Shown here piece by piece: positions 42,644-51,831 of a stretch of DNA of 64,000 bases (positions are counted from its first letter, which is position 1; every line of letters starts with the position of its first letter). Both the position numbers and the translations under genes were made by a program. A model generated the notes under the pieces. That model did not search any database, was not told the DNA's origin, and was given only the letters and a program-made list of their open reading frames with translations. The stretch comes from Kribbella rubisoli (GTDB lineage Bacteria; Actinomycetota; Actinomycetes; Propionibacteriales; Kribbellaceae): the NCBI RefSeq assembly GCF_004217145.1, contig NZ_SHKR01000012.1, positions 806,001-870,000 on the forward strand, in the 5' to 3' direction.

Positions 42644-43363
42644 TTATGCCAGTGGGACTACGGCCGCGGCGGGGAGTGTTGGGGTGCGGGAGCCGCCTTT
42701 GGGTTCTACGGTCAGGCCGAAGGTTGCCATTCCGGTGGTGGAGCCGTTGACGAGTTGGGTGATGTCGCCGGTAGAGAGGCCGATCGAGGTGGCCTTGTTG
42801 GCTGGGTCCATCATCCAGAGTTGCCAGATGCGGTTCTTGGGGAGTCTCGGGAGATCGCGGAGTACGACGACCGACTTGTCGGCCCTTGTGGACAGGACGA
42901 CTGTGGCTTGGCCGCCGCCTTCAACCGTGCCGTGGACGGTGCGGGCGTCGGGCTGGGCCAGTACTGCCGCCATCTGCTGGTTGGCGCGTTCTGCCGCGGA
43001 CCGGTCCTGGTACTGATCGATCGCGACCCCGCCGGCGGCTGCGACCGCTAGTGCCGCCGCGGCCAGGGCGAGCACCGAGCGCCGGGCGAAGCGTTGAGGC
43101 TTCGGCGTCGACGCGGCAACTGGCACCTGCGGGGGTAGCTGGCGAACGTCTTCGATCGCGGCCATCACGTTCGCCTTGAGCGCGGGGGGCGGTGGGGTCG
43201 AGACCTGAGTGGCGAGCTTGACCGCGGCCTGTCGCAGTTCGGCGACCTCCGTGGTGCAGAACGTGCACTCGGTGAGGTGCGCCTCGAAACGCGTGCGTTC
43301 GTCGGACGGCAGTGCGTCGAGAACGTACGGGCCGGTCAGGGTGTGTACGTCGGGATCCGTCAT
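42644..43363 (-). CDS. rskA: Anti-sigma K factor
   Basis: 239 residues. N-terminal zinc anti-sigma domain with H29-x3-C33-x2-C36 (HLTECTFC), one transmembrane helix at about 94-114 (SVLALAAAALAVAAAGGVAI) and an extracytoplasmic RskA C-terminal domain (IWQLWMMDPANKATSIGL). Holds SigK at the membrane until cleaved by regulated proteolysis. ATG overlaps the sigK stop (GTGA/ATGA-type 4-nt overlap), as in mycobacteria. Confidence 0.93.
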   Translation of the reverse strand: MTDPDVHTLTGPYVLDALPSDERTRFEAHLTECTFCTTEVAELRQAAVKLATQVSTPPPPALKANVMAAIEDVRQLPPQVPVAASTPKPQRFARRSVLALAAAALAVAAAGGVAIDQYQDRSAAERANQQMAAVLAQPDARTVHGTVEGGGQATVVLSTRADKSVVVLRDLPRLPKNRIWQLWMMDPANKATSIGLSTGDITQLVNGSTTGMATFGLTVEPKGGSRTPTLPAAAVVPLA

Positions 43364-43959
43364 GACCCTTGCCCCTCCGTGGTGCCGAGGCAGTCGCGGA
43401 GGCGGATCAGGCCGTCGCGCATTCTCGCCTTGATGGTCGGAAGCTTGGCGCCGAGTTGCTGGGCCACCTCCGGGTACGTGTAACCGTTGTAGTACGCCAG
43501 CTCGATCGACTCACGCTGCAGATCGGTCAGCGCCCCGAGGCAGCGCCGTACCTGCTCTGCCTCGAGGCGCGTGCTGACGGTGTCCGCGACCTGGTCGAAG
43601 TCGACCTCGGCGGACCGGGCGCCGGCCAGGTCGGTCCGGTCCGCCGCGGCCTGCTCGGAGCGCACCCGGTCGACCGCCCGGCGGTGCGCGATCGTGAGGA
43701 TCCACGAGTGCGCCGAGCCGCGGTCGGCGTCGTACCTGGTGGCCGTGCGCCAGACGTCGATCATGACCTCCTGCGTGACCTCTTCCGACTGGGCCGGGTT
43801 GCGCAGGATCCGGCGTACCAGGCCGAACACCCAGGGAGCGACCCGGTCGTAGAGGGCGCTGAACGCGGCCGTGTCACCGGTCGCGGTGAGCGCGAGGAGG
43901 TCACCGTCGGATCGCATGGGCGATCCGACGGGCCAGGGAAGCGCGGTGGGTTCGTTCAC
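43360..43959 (-). CDS. sigK: ECF sigma factor SigK
   Basis: 199 residues. Region 2: FSALYDRVAPWVFGLVRRILRNPAQSEEVTQEVMIDVWRTATRYD; region 4: LTDLQRESIELAYYNGYTYPEVAQQLGAKLPTIKARMRDGLIRLRDCL. Followed by rskA and preceded by a fasciclin lipoprotein gene, the same partners as mycobacterial SigK (mpt70/mpt83 are fasciclins). GTG at 43959; ATG at 43917 is a possible shorter start. A SigK-type promoter lies upstream of the fasciclin gene, so the unit is probably autoregulated. Confidence 0.93.
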   Translation of the reverse strand: MNEPTALPWPVGSPMRSDGDLLALTATGDTAAFSALYDRVAPWVFGLVRRILRNPAQSEEVTQEVMIDVWRTATRYDADRGSAHSWILTIAHRRAVDRVRSEQAAADRTDLAGARSAEVDFDQVADTVSTRLEAEQVRRCLGALTDLQRESIELAYYNGYTYPEVAQQLGAKLPTIKARMRDGLIRLRDCLGTTEGQGS

Positions 43960-43962
43960 GGG

Positions 43963-44625
43963 TCAGCTTGCCGGGGGCATCAGTACGGAGTCGATCAGGT
44001 ACACCGTAGCGTTCGCGGTCCGTACGCCGCCGCAGATCACGTTCGCACCGTTCACCTTCAGGCTGTCGCCCGAGCCGGTGACCGTGACGTTCTGCTTCTC
44101 CACGGTCGGGTGGGTGCCGACGACCGCGGACGGGTCGAGCTGACCGGCGACCACGTGGTACGTGAGGATCTTGGTCAGCAGCGCATCGTTGCTCTTGAGC
44201 GTGTTCACGGTCGCGGCCGGGATCTTCGCGAAGGCCGTGTCGACCGGGGCGAAGACGGTGAACTCGCCGCCGTTGAGCGTGGAGACCAGGTCGACCTTCG
44301 GGTTGAGCTTGCCGGAGACGGCCGCGACCAGGGTCGTCAGCAGCGGGTTGCCCGAGGCGGCGGTGGCCACCGGGGCGGCTGCCATACCGTCGATCGAGCC
44401 GGCGCCGCTCGGGTTGGCCTTCGCGTAGGCGGCGCAGCCCGGGCCGACCATGGCGGTCGCCGCTTCGCTCATCGACGGGGTCGTGCTCGCGGACGGCGTA
44501 CTGGCGGAGCTGGCCGGCGCACCGGCGGAGCTGCTGCTGTCGTCGGAACCACCACAGGCGGACGCGGTCACGGCGAGTGCCAGCGCGCTGAGGGCGAGAC
44601 CTGCGCGGGTGAGGTGCTTGGACAT
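43963..44625 (-). CDS. Fasciclin-domain lipoprotein
   Basis: 220 residues. Lipoprotein signal with lipobox TASAC (Cys24), a Ser/Ala/Pro linker, then one FAS1 domain: [43 protein letters not shown] (H1 region) and [17 protein letters not shown] (YH motif, H2). Similar to MPT83/MPT70 surface proteins. ATG chosen because it opens the signal peptide; only 3 bp separate its stop from sigK. Transcribed from a matching SigK promoter at 44665-44692. Confidence 0.93.
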   Translation of the reverse strand: MSKHLTRAGLALSALALAVTASACGGSDDSSSSAGAPASSASTPSASTTPSMSEAATAMVGPGCAAYAKANPSGAGSIDGMAAAPVATAASGNPLLTTLVAAVSGKLNPKVDLVSTLNGGEFTVFAPVDTAFAKIPAATVNTLKSNDALLTKILTYHVVAGQLDPSAVVGTHPTVEKQNVTVTGSGDSLKVNGANVICGGVRTANATVYLIDSVLMPPAS

Positions 44626-44664
44626 GACGTCATCTCTTTCCTGACGAGGTTGGCTGACACCGGT

Positions 44665-44692
44665 ACTTCGGAGCCGCTCGCAGGCCGGATGG
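44665..44692 (-). promoter_or_regulatory. SigK-type promoter CCATCC-N16-CGAAGT
   Basis: Reading leftwards, -35 CCATCC is at 44692-44687 and CGAAGT at 44670-44665, exactly 16 nt apart. The published mycobacterial SigK consensus is CCATCC-N16/17-CGAAT. It lies 40 bp before the fasciclin ATG. Confidence 0.78.
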
Positions 44693-44784
44693 GTTCGAGA
44701 TTCGTGAAAGTGAACAAGCGTGCACCCGGTGCGGCGTATGGTCGCGAGCCGTCCTGGACTGTCACTGGAGAGGGTGGAACAAAC

Positions 44785-45390
44785 GTGCTGCGAAAGCTGA
44801 TCACCGGAGCCGTGGCCGCGAGCACGGTCGGCGGGTTCGCGCTGCTTGCGCCGACCGCGAATGCGACGACCGTGCCGGCCGCGCCGGCCGTTCACGAGGC
44901 TGCAACGAGGGCGGCGACGTTCGACGGGCTGACCGAGCTGATGATCCAGCGGATCGTGATCGGTGACGACGTCGCGGCGTCGAAGTACTTCAGCGGCAAG
45001 CCGGTCGACGATCCGGTCCGCGAGCAGCAGATCCTCGACTCGGTTCGTCAGTCCGCGGTTCAGCTGGGTATCGACCCGGACTCGACCGCGGCGTTCTTCC
45101 AGGCGCAGATCGATGCGAGCAAGGTCGTCCAGCGCGGCCTGCTGGCGTACTGGGCCGCCCACCCGGACAAGGCTCCGACCAGCGGTCCCGACCTCAATGT
45201 GATCCGCGAGAAGCTCGACGCGCTGACCACCCAGCTGCTGGCCGAGTTGGTACGCGTCGACCACCTTCGCCAGACAGGCCTCCGCTGCGACATCTCGCTC
45301 GTCGTGTCGATCGCGACCGGCGAGATCCGCCACCACCTGGACGCGCTGCATCGCCAGGCCGTGCGGACGGCCTCGGCGACCGTCTGTTAG
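44785..45390 (+). CDS. Secreted chorismate mutase, AroQ-gamma class
   Basis: 201 residues. Sec signal peptide (about 1-27, ending TANA), then an all-helical AroQ domain: [78 protein letters not shown], close in pattern to the exported mycobacterial enzyme. Converts chorismate to prephenate, in an extracytoplasmic place where the purpose is unclear. GTG after GGAGAGGG. Divergent from the SigK operon; its 3' end overlaps the dehydrogenase gene by 4 bp. Confidence 0.9.
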   Translation: MLRKLITGAVAASTVGGFALLAPTANATTVPAAPAVHEAATRAATFDGLTELMIQRIVIGDDVAASKYFSGKPVDDPVREQQILDSVRQSAVQLGIDPDSTAAFFQAQIDASKVVQRGLLAYWAAHPDKAPTSGPDLNVIREKLDALTTQLLAELVRVDHLRQTGLRCDISLVVSIATGEIRHHLDALHRQAVRTASATVC

Positions 45391-46382
45391 CCCATACGAG
45401 CGAGCGCGGCTTCGGTGAGCTCGTACTCGAGCGGCTCGCCCACTGCGAAGCGCTCGATCTCGGCGGCGGTGATCTCGCCCATCTCGAGGTAGCACTCGAC
45501 GGTCGCCGCCGCCTGATGCGGGGTCAGTAGGACGTTGGCAAGGGTCCGGTACGGGCTGTCGGCCGGCAGCGGCTCCTCGTCGAACACATCCAGCGCTGCG
45601 TCGATCCGGCCCGTTCGAAGTTCGGCGAGGAGCGCGGGCGAGTCGATCAGCCAGGAGCGGGCGGTGTTGACCAGGGATGAGCCGTCGGGCATGAGGGCGA
45701 GCTCTCGGGCGCCGATCATGTGGTGGGTCTCGGGCAGGGTCGGCGCGTGCAGGGCGACGACACTGCTGGTCCGGAGCAGGTCGTCCAGCGTGCTCCGACG
45801 TACGCCGAGCTGGGCCGCGCGATCGTCGGTCAGATACGGGTCGTAGACGACGACCTCCGCGCCGAGCGCGACCAGCATCCGGATGTACTCGACGCCGGTC
45901 CGCGACGCCCCGACCACGCCGATCCGCGATGACGTGAGCCCGTGCTGCGGCGGCGCGGCGTCCCGCCAGGCACCGTCGTGCATCTGGTGGTCGAAGCGCT
46001 GGATCCGGTGCAGCAGGCTCAACGTGAACGCGAGCGACACCTCGGCCACCGGCTCCGCCATCGCCTGCCCCGCCTGTGTGATCCGCAGTCCACGCCGGAA
46101 CACCTCGTCGGTGACGAAATGCTTCACCGACGAGGCACTGTGCGCGATCAACCGCAACCGATCCGCGTGATCCAGCACCTCCGCGGTCAACGGCGTCGCA
46201 CCCCACGACGTGATCAGTACGTCGGCCCCGGGCAACGCCGCCGTCAGCGCCGTCGCGTCCCCGGGATCATCGAGTACGACGACGTCCCCGAGCGCCTCCA
46301 GCCACGCGACGCTCGTCGCCCCGAACACCATGTCGCGGAACGACGGCGTCGCCGCCAGCACTATCCGTAGCTTTTCGGCCAT
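45387..46382 (-). CDS. D-2-hydroxyacid dehydrogenase
   Basis: 331 residues. NAD fold with [13 protein letters not shown], catalytic Arg in NTARSW, Glu in DVFDEEPLP and His in [12 protein letters not shown]. The nucleotide loop is a variant (GASRTG). Reduces a 2-oxoacid or oxidises a 2-hydroxyacid such as glycerate or phosphoglycerate analogues. ATG start (an earlier Leu-rich extension is not supported). Convergent with the secreted chorismate mutase. Confidence 0.92.
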   Translation of the reverse strand: MAEKLRIVLAATPSFRDMVFGATSVAWLEALGDVVVLDDPGDATALTAALPGADVLITSWGATPLTAEVLDHADRLRLIAHSASSVKHFVTDEVFRRGLRITQAGQAMAEPVAEVSLAFTLSLLHRIQRFDHQMHDGAWRDAAPPQHGLTSSRIGVVGASRTGVEYIRMLVALGAEVVVYDPYLTDDRAAQLGVRRSTLDDLLRTSSVVALHAPTLPETHHMIGARELALMPDGSSLVNTARSWLIDSPALLAELRTGRIDAALDVFDEEPLPADSPYRTLANVLLTPHQAAATVECYLEMGEITAAEIERFAVGEPLEYELTEAALARMG

Positions 46383-46391
46383 GGCCGAATT

Positions 46392-48281
46392 CTAGTTCAC
46401 CGAGACGTCGTCGAGCAGGAACGTCGTCGGCGCACCTTCGTTCTCCGTGCTGGTCCAGTCCAGCGTAACGGTCTTGCCCCGGTACGGCGTGAGGTCGACC
46501 GACTGCATCGCGTACGACGTCGTACTCCGGTTGAAGGTCTTCACCACGTGACCGTCAACGGTCAGCTGGAGCGCGTCATCGCCACCGGCGACCCGCAGGG
46601 CGAACCGCAGCGTCGGATGCCCGAACGAGGGGACGCTCACCGGCTGGCTCAGCGAGTCGGTGTGCGTCGTACCGGTCCCGCCGAGCCAGGCGTATCCGAG
46701 CCCGTTGTGGCTGTACTGGCTGTCGGCCCGGATCACGTCCGGAGTCTCGGTCCAGCCGCCGGTGCCGGACTCGAAGTCACCGTTGACCACGGCGTTCTTC
46801 CGGGTGCTCACAACCCAGCTGATCACGGTGTTGCCGCGCGCCTTGGTGGAATCGGTTCCTGTAACCGTCACCGAATAAGTCCCGGGCACGGTCGGCCGTC
46901 CGTAGATGATCCCGCTCAGCGCGTCGATCCGGAGTCCGGCGGGCAGACCGGTCGCCGAGAACCTCACCAGGCCGTGGCTCGAGTCCGTCGCGCGTGCTCG
47001 CAGTACGACGACATCGCCGGCCGCGTTGAACTGCTGGGTCGGTGCGGTGACCGTGATCCGGTTGGCCTTGGTCGGCGAGGTCAGGGCGCGGGTGCCGATC
47101 GGCGTACCGAGGCCGGTGGGACCGTCCCAGCCGGGCTGCGCCGTGCACAGCGGGGCCGGGGTGCATTCGCCGTTGTTGCCTTCGACAACATCGTTGAGGT
47201 TGCCGGTGGCCCCGTACGGGTATCCGGCCGGAGGGGAGTCCGGAGCGGGGTCACCGGCAAGTGCGTAGGTGGCGGCGATGACGGGGGCGGCCGCGCTGGT
47301 TCCGCCGTACACGGCCCAGCCGGAGCCGCCGGTGGTTTGGTATACCGCGACACCGTTGGCCGGATCGGCGACCGCGGAGACGTCTGCGATCGCGCGCTTC
47401 GCGCAGGTCGTTGCCGGGATCACCGACTGCCAGCTCGGCTTGGCGATCGCGCTCGAGCAGCCGGATCCGGTGCCTTGGCCGGGTCCGTTGTTCCAGACCG
47501 TCTCGGTCCAGCCGCGGGACGAGTCGTCCTTGGTCAGCGTCGTACCGCCGATCGCGGTCGTGGCCGCGGAGCTGGCGGGGTAGGAGACGCCGGCGTCGTA
47601 GTCGTAGTCACCGGTGGACGCCGCGTACACGACACCGCGTGGGTTGAAGTACGTCTTGTCGAGTTCGGCCAGGTCGGACGACTCCGGTCCGCCCCAGCTC
47701 AGCGAGACGAACTTCGCGCCCAGCTCGTTCGCGGTCTTCACCGCCTTGAGCAGGTCGTCGCTCGGGGAGTTCGACTCGATCAGCGTGATGCCGCAGTTGG
47801 GGCAGATCGCGGACACCATGTCGAGGTCGAGCGAGATCTCACCTGACCACGAACGCGACGGAGCGGGCAGCGGACTGGGCAGCCCGTCCTGGTTCAGCTT
47901 CTGGAAGCAGCCGTTCGCGGTCGTGCACGCTGGTATACCAAACTGCTTGCGGTAGACCGCCAGGTCGGCCTCGGCGGTCGGGTCGTCGTACGCGTCGACG
48001 ATGTAGACCCGTTGCCCTTGGCCCGCCGTTGCTGAAGGCAACTTGTACGCCGACTGCAGGTCGGACGGACCGTAGCCGGCCGGGGCTCCCCCCAACGCCT
48101 TGGCGCGGAAGCCCAGGTCGGCGCGCCGCTGCGCGAAGCAGGTGTATTCGCCGGGTTTGACGTTCTGGTCGCAGCTCGCGACAACCTTCGGCGGTTCTTG
48201 GGTATCCGCGGCCGCCGCCGTCGTCGAACCGGCGACGAGGAGCAGAGCGAGCGGGATGGCCAACCGGCGCAGTGAGATCAC
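46392..48281 (-). CDS. Secreted sedolisin (S53) protease with CBM-like tail
   Basis: 629 residues. Signal peptide (about 1-25), then a kumamolisin/sedolisin-type domain with no long propeptide. The catalytic set is visible: E148 and D152 in GEISLDLD, oxyanion D225 in STGDYDYD, S329 in YGGTSAAAP. It is followed by a cadherin/Ig-like domain (about 400-495) and a C-terminal jelly-roll domain VVNGDFESGTGGWTE..., typical of carbohydrate binding. GTG at 48281 after AGGAG. Probably an acid-tolerant endopeptidase acting outside the cell. Confidence 0.92.
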   Translation of the reverse strand: MISLRRLAIPLALLLVAGSTTAAAADTQEPPKVVASCDQNVKPGEYTCFAQRRADLGFRAKALGGAPAGYGPSDLQSAYKLPSATAGQGQRVYIVDAYDDPTAEADLAVYRKQFGIPACTTANGCFQKLNQDGLPSPLPAPSRSWSGEISLDLDMVSAICPNCGITLIESNSPSDDLLKAVKTANELGAKFVSLSWGGPESSDLAELDKTYFNPRGVVYAASTGDYDYDAGVSYPASSAATTAIGGTTLTKDDSSRGWTETVWNNGPGQGTGSGCSSAIAKPSWQSVIPATTCAKRAIADVSAVADPANGVAVYQTTGGSGWAVYGGTSAAAPVIAATYALAGDPAPDSPPAGYPYGATGNLNDVVEGNNGECTPAPLCTAQPGWDGPTGLGTPIGTRALTSPTKANRITVTAPTQQFNAAGDVVVLRARATDSSHGLVRFSATGLPAGLRIDALSGIIYGRPTVPGTYSVTVTGTDSTKARGNTVISWVVSTRKNAVVNGDFESGTGGWTETPDVIRADSQYSHNGLGYAWLGGTGTTHTDSLSQPVSVPSFGHPTLRFALRVAGGDDALQLTVDGHVVKTFNRSTTSYAMQSVDLTPYRGKTVTLDWTSTENEGAPTTFLLDDVSVN

Positions 48282-48306
48282 AGTTGTACTCCTGAGTGGA
48301 TCGGCG

Positions 48307-49446
48307 TCACGCCGGGACGAGAGTGGTCTGCTGCCAGCTCGCGCCGGCGTCATGGCTCACCCAGAGCTGCGTGTTCTGGGTGTACGCCGCATCGCGCTCG
48401 ACGACCCACGCCGTCGTACCGTTCTGCTGGACCAGGTCGTGGATGTGCTCGCTGTTCTCGAGCCATTCCTGGTCGATGCGCCACGACTTCGACAGCGTCG
48501 GACGGTTGTAGACGAGGCTCGCGGTGAGCGTGGACAGCATGACCGCTCCGTCCGGCCCGACCGACAGTTGGCCGGCCAGGCCGAGCCCGCCGGGAATCGC
48601 GTCGTACCGGAAGGTCTTGCCGCCGTCGCCGGAGACCAGGAGGGTCTTGTCGGAGTGGCCGCGGCCGAAGTTCGCCATGCAGAGGACGTAGACGCGGCCC
48701 GGCCCGTTGGTTGCGAGGTCGGTCATCGTGGCGTCCTCGGCGTCGGCGCAGGTGACCGTACTCGTCGGCCGGACCGAGCCGTTGCGGATCGTGGACAGGC
48801 GGCCGGGGCCGACGAACGGCGCGGCCAGGAAGTAGACCGTCGACCCTTCGGCGTCCATGGCGACGTGATCGTCTGCGGCGACCTGGACGTCGAGCTGCTT
48901 CCAGCCGGTGGACTTGCCGGCGGGTGCGCGCCAGACCTTCAGCGGGCGGTCGTCGCAGATGCCGGTGCCGATCTCGCAGCCTGACGTGATGACGTAGGTG
49001 CCGTCGTGAGCTGCGAGCAGGTTGAGGATCTTGGCGTCACCGCCGGGCACCGGGACCTGCGTCCAGGTCTTGCCGCCGTCCTTGGTGACCTCGAGGTACG
49101 GGTCGTACGCCCAACCGAACTTCGCGTTGGCGAACTGCAGACTGGTCAGGCCCGGCTCGCCGCTCTTCGCGAGCCCGTTGTGGGTGCGGCCGGCAGTGGT
49201 CCAGGTCTTGCCGCCGTTGTGCGTGGCGAGCACCTCGGCCGGACAGGTCGCAGTACCGTTTTCAGTACCGCAGGCGACGCCGCCGAGCACGTAGCCGTCG
49301 GTCTGGGTCGGCCAGACGATCGACTGCGGAGCGAACGCGGGCTCGGTCGGATCGGCGGTCGCGACGTCGGCTCCGGAGCCGACCAGAAGCGCGCTGACGA
49401 CAGCGCCGACCAGCGCGATCGTCTTGCGGCCAGCATGCAGACGCAC
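48307..49446 (-). CDS. Secreted BNR/YCF48-like beta-propeller protein
   Basis: 379 residues. Signal peptide with AxA end (GADVATADP), then Asp-box repeats: ATHNGGKTWTTA, TKDGGKTWTQV, SGDGGKTFRYD and SHDAGASWQQT, as in sialidase-type propellers. No sialidase triad of arginines is evident, so probably binding or structural. GTG after GAGGAG. Lies 25 bp upstream of the protease gene in the same direction; likely co-transcribed. Confidence 0.85.
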   Translation of the reverse strand: MRLHAGRKTIALVGAVVSALLVGSGADVATADPTEPAFAPQSIVWPTQTDGYVLGGVACGTENGTATCPAEVLATHNGGKTWTTAGRTHNGLAKSGEPGLTSLQFANAKFGWAYDPYLEVTKDGGKTWTQVPVPGGDAKILNLLAAHDGTYVITSGCEIGTGICDDRPLKVWRAPAGKSTGWKQLDVQVAADDHVAMDAEGSTVYFLAAPFVGPGRLSTIRNGSVRPTSTVTCADAEDATMTDLATNGPGRVYVLCMANFGRGHSDKTLLVSGDGGKTFRYDAIPGGLGLAGQLSVGPDGAVMLSTLTASLVYNRPTLSKSWRIDQEWLENSEHIHDLVQQNGTTAWVVERDAAYTQNTQLWVSHDAGASWQQTTLVPA

Positions 49447-49556
49447 AGTTCACTCCTCGGACAGACGACGTTTTCCTCGGACACGCTAAGCCCAGATCTC
49501 GCGATTGCGGCGCCCATTCCGGCCAAACGCCGATCCCGGCCAACTACGCTCCTCAG

Positions 49557-50510
49557 GTGGCTGATTGGGAAGCAGTTGGGCTGTCAGGAATCGACGCCCA
49601 GGTCTATCGGCAGCTCCTGCGGGATCCGGGGGTGCCGGTGGGCCAGCTGGGTGAGCTCCTCGAGTTACCTGACAAAGCGGTAACGCAGGCTGTTGACCGG
49701 CTTGTAGCGGCCGGGCTGGTGCGGAGCGGGTCGGAGGCCTCGCCTGCGCCGGTCGATCCGCGGTCCGGGCTGGGCATGCTTGTCCGCGAACGGCGGGCTG
49801 CCCTGGATGGTGTCGCGGCGATGACCGATCAGCTTGCCCGCGAGTTCAGCGCCGGCCAGTTACAGGCCGAGCCGAGCCGGCTGATCGAGATCGCGGTCGG
49901 CCGGGACGCGATCGAGGCGCGGATCGACGACATGCTGCGCGGTGCTACTGAGCAAGCGGTCGGCACGGACACCCCGCCGTACGTCGCTGACGGGAGCGCT
50001 CAGGTATCGGGCGCGGAGCTGGCGCTGCTCGATCGAGGAGTGCGGTTCCGGTCGATCTACGCGGCCGAGGTGCTGGACCATCCGGGCTGGGTGGATCGGT
50101 TGCGGTCGATGGCCGAGCGCGGCGAGCAGTCGCGGGTGCTGCCGCAGGTGCCGGTCAAGCTGCTGATCGTCGACGGCACCACCGCGATCCTGCCGCTGGC
50201 GGGCGGGCCGTCGACGCCGGGACAGCCGCGAGCCGTGGTCGTGTCCGACTCGGCGTTGACGAGTGCGCTGCAGGTCCTGTTCGACCAGCTGTGGGGTCAG
50301 GCCACGCCGCTGCGACTGTCCGAGAACGCGGATCCCAACGCGACCCTGATCAACCTGCTGGCCAGTGGGATGAAGGACGAGGCGATCGCCCGTCAGCTCG
50401 GCGTGAGCGGGCGGACGTTGCGCCGACGGATCGCTCAGGTGCAGGAACAGCTCGGTGCCACCAGCCGCTTCCAGGCCGGCCTCCAAGCAGGCCGCCGCGG
50501 CTGGCGCTAG
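49557..50510 (+). CDS. TrmB-like/LuxR-type HTH regulator
   Basis: 317 residues. N-terminal winged helix for DNA binding (IDAQVYRQLLRDPGVPVGQLGELLELPDKAVTQAVDRLVAAGLV) and a C-terminal LuxR-like HTH (LINLLASGMKDEAIARQLGVSGRTLRRRIAQVQEQLGA), with a ligand or sensor region between. Divergent from the secreted propeller and protease genes, so it is a reasonable candidate regulator of them. GTG start without a strong Shine-Dalgarno. Confidence 0.82.
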   Translation: MADWEAVGLSGIDAQVYRQLLRDPGVPVGQLGELLELPDKAVTQAVDRLVAAGLVRSGSEASPAPVDPRSGLGMLVRERRAALDGVAAMTDQLAREFSAGQLQAEPSRLIEIAVGRDAIEARIDDMLRGATEQAVGTDTPPYVADGSAQVSGAELALLDRGVRFRSIYAAEVLDHPGWVDRLRSMAERGEQSRVLPQVPVKLLIVDGTTAILPLAGGPSTPGQPRAVVVSDSALTSALQVLFDQLWGQATPLRLSENADPNATLINLLASGMKDEAIARQLGVSGRTLRRRIAQVQEQLGATSRFQAGLQAGRRGWR

Positions 50511-50531
50511 GGGCGGCGCCAGGGTTCGGCG

Positions 50532-51743
50532 CTAGGCAGCCGTGGCGCGGCGGGTGGCTCGGGTGACCAGCAAGTGCAGCGTGACCGTGATCGCCAGGAT
50601 GGCCCCGGCGACGCCGAGGAGGCCGTCCGGGGAGGAGCCGGCTGTCAGGGCGACGCCGCCGAGGGCGCTGCCGAGCGCCGAGCCGAGCGAGATCGCGCTG
50701 CCGTTGAGAGCGATCACGATCGTCGCCGAGTCCGGGGCCATGGTCGCGAGCCGAGCCTGCTGAGGCACGGCGCCGCCGCCGTTGCCGACGCCTGCGGAGA
50801 AGAACCAGACCAGGCCCCAGACCGCCGCCACGACGGCCGGGGCGAACATCAGCGCCACCATGCCGAGGATCGAGTTCAGCAGCAGCCCGATCAGGACCAC
50901 GGTCAGCACGCGGATCGCGCTGAAGCGGTCGACGAGCCGGCCGGTGATCGCATTGCCCGCCATGCTCGAGACGCCGTACCCGAACATGATCAGGATGATC
51001 GCCCAGTGGGCCTTGAAGTGTGGGCCGAGGATCAGAGTCGCGTAGGTGAAGCAGGTGTAGCTGCTGCACAGGATGCCGGTGGTGACGAGCAGCCCGGCGA
51101 GAAGCCGCGGCTGCTTCAAGGGCCGGAGACGGTCCACAAGCGATCCGCCGGGCAGATGCAGCTGGGGGAGCCGGAGCAGGATGCCGACGAGCGCGATGGT
51201 GCCGACCACCGCGACCATGATCATCGGGAACCGCCAGCTCGACTGCCCGATCACCAGGCCGATCGGTACGCCGAGCGCAGTCGCGGTCATCCAGCCGCCG
51301 AGGACGAACGACAGCGCCTTGCCGTGGTGCTCGGGCGGCGTCAGCGCGATCACGTACCCGGTGACGGCCGCGTTCAGCAGGCAACCGCCGAGCGCCGCGA
51401 TCACCCGGCCGCCGAGTGCGATCGGGTAGTTCGTCGCGATCCCGACGATCAGGTTGCCCAGCACGAACACGGCCAGCGCGAGCGCGATCGTCGTACGGCG
51501 TTCCCATCGTGAGGTCAGCGTTCCGAGGACGGGACCGGCGAGCGCGGCGGTGAACGCGAACACCGACATCAACTGCCCGGCGGCGGCCGCGGTGACGCTC
51601 AGGTCGCCGGCGATCTGCGGGAGCAGACCGGCCAGCACGTACCCGTCGATCCCCATCGAGAACGTCGCGACCGCCAGCCAGATGAACGGCCGGTAGGAGA
51701 ACCCCTGCCCGTCCACCGCGCCGGCGGCCCGCGTCTGCGTCAT
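50532..51743 (-). CDS. MFS transporter, AraJ/CmlA-like
   Basis: 403 residues, 12 predicted helices; GYVLAGLLPQIAGDLSVTAAAAGQL in helix 1-2 and GPVLGTLTSRWERRTTIAL as the loop signature, typical of DHA1 drug or sugar efflux proteins. Monocistronic, convergent with the HTH regulator gene. No linked regulator. Confidence 0.9.
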   Translation of the reverse strand: MTQTRAAGAVDGQGFSYRPFIWLAVATFSMGIDGYVLAGLLPQIAGDLSVTAAAAGQLMSVFAFTAALAGPVLGTLTSRWERRTTIALALAVFVLGNLIVGIATNYPIALGGRVIAALGGCLLNAAVTGYVIALTPPEHHGKALSFVLGGWMTATALGVPIGLVIGQSSWRFPMIMVAVVGTIALVGILLRLPQLHLPGGSLVDRLRPLKQPRLLAGLLVTTGILCSSYTCFTYATLILGPHFKAHWAIILIMFGYGVSSMAGNAITGRLVDRFSAIRVLTVVLIGLLLNSILGMVALMFAPAVVAAVWGLVWFFSAGVGNGGGAVPQQARLATMAPDSATIVIALNGSAISLGSALGSALGGVALTAGSSPDGLLGVAGAILAITVTLHLLVTRATRRATAA

Positions 51744-51831
51744 GTAGATATCTCACCCCGAGCGGCCGACTCACGGCAAGACTAAAACTGATCAAACCTG
51801 CCAGAAAGTCTGCAACTGTGATCACCGACGG

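Noticed and set aside
42889..42905. GGACAGGACGACTGTGG as a third copy of the 88-nt element
   Set aside because: Only 8-9 bases match and it lies within rskA coding sequence with no right terminus.
44626..46206. Leftward open frame joined to the fasciclin gene
   Set aside because: It lies opposite the chorismate mutase and in another frame of the hydroxyacid dehydrogenase; the lipoprotein signal at 44625 fixes the true start.
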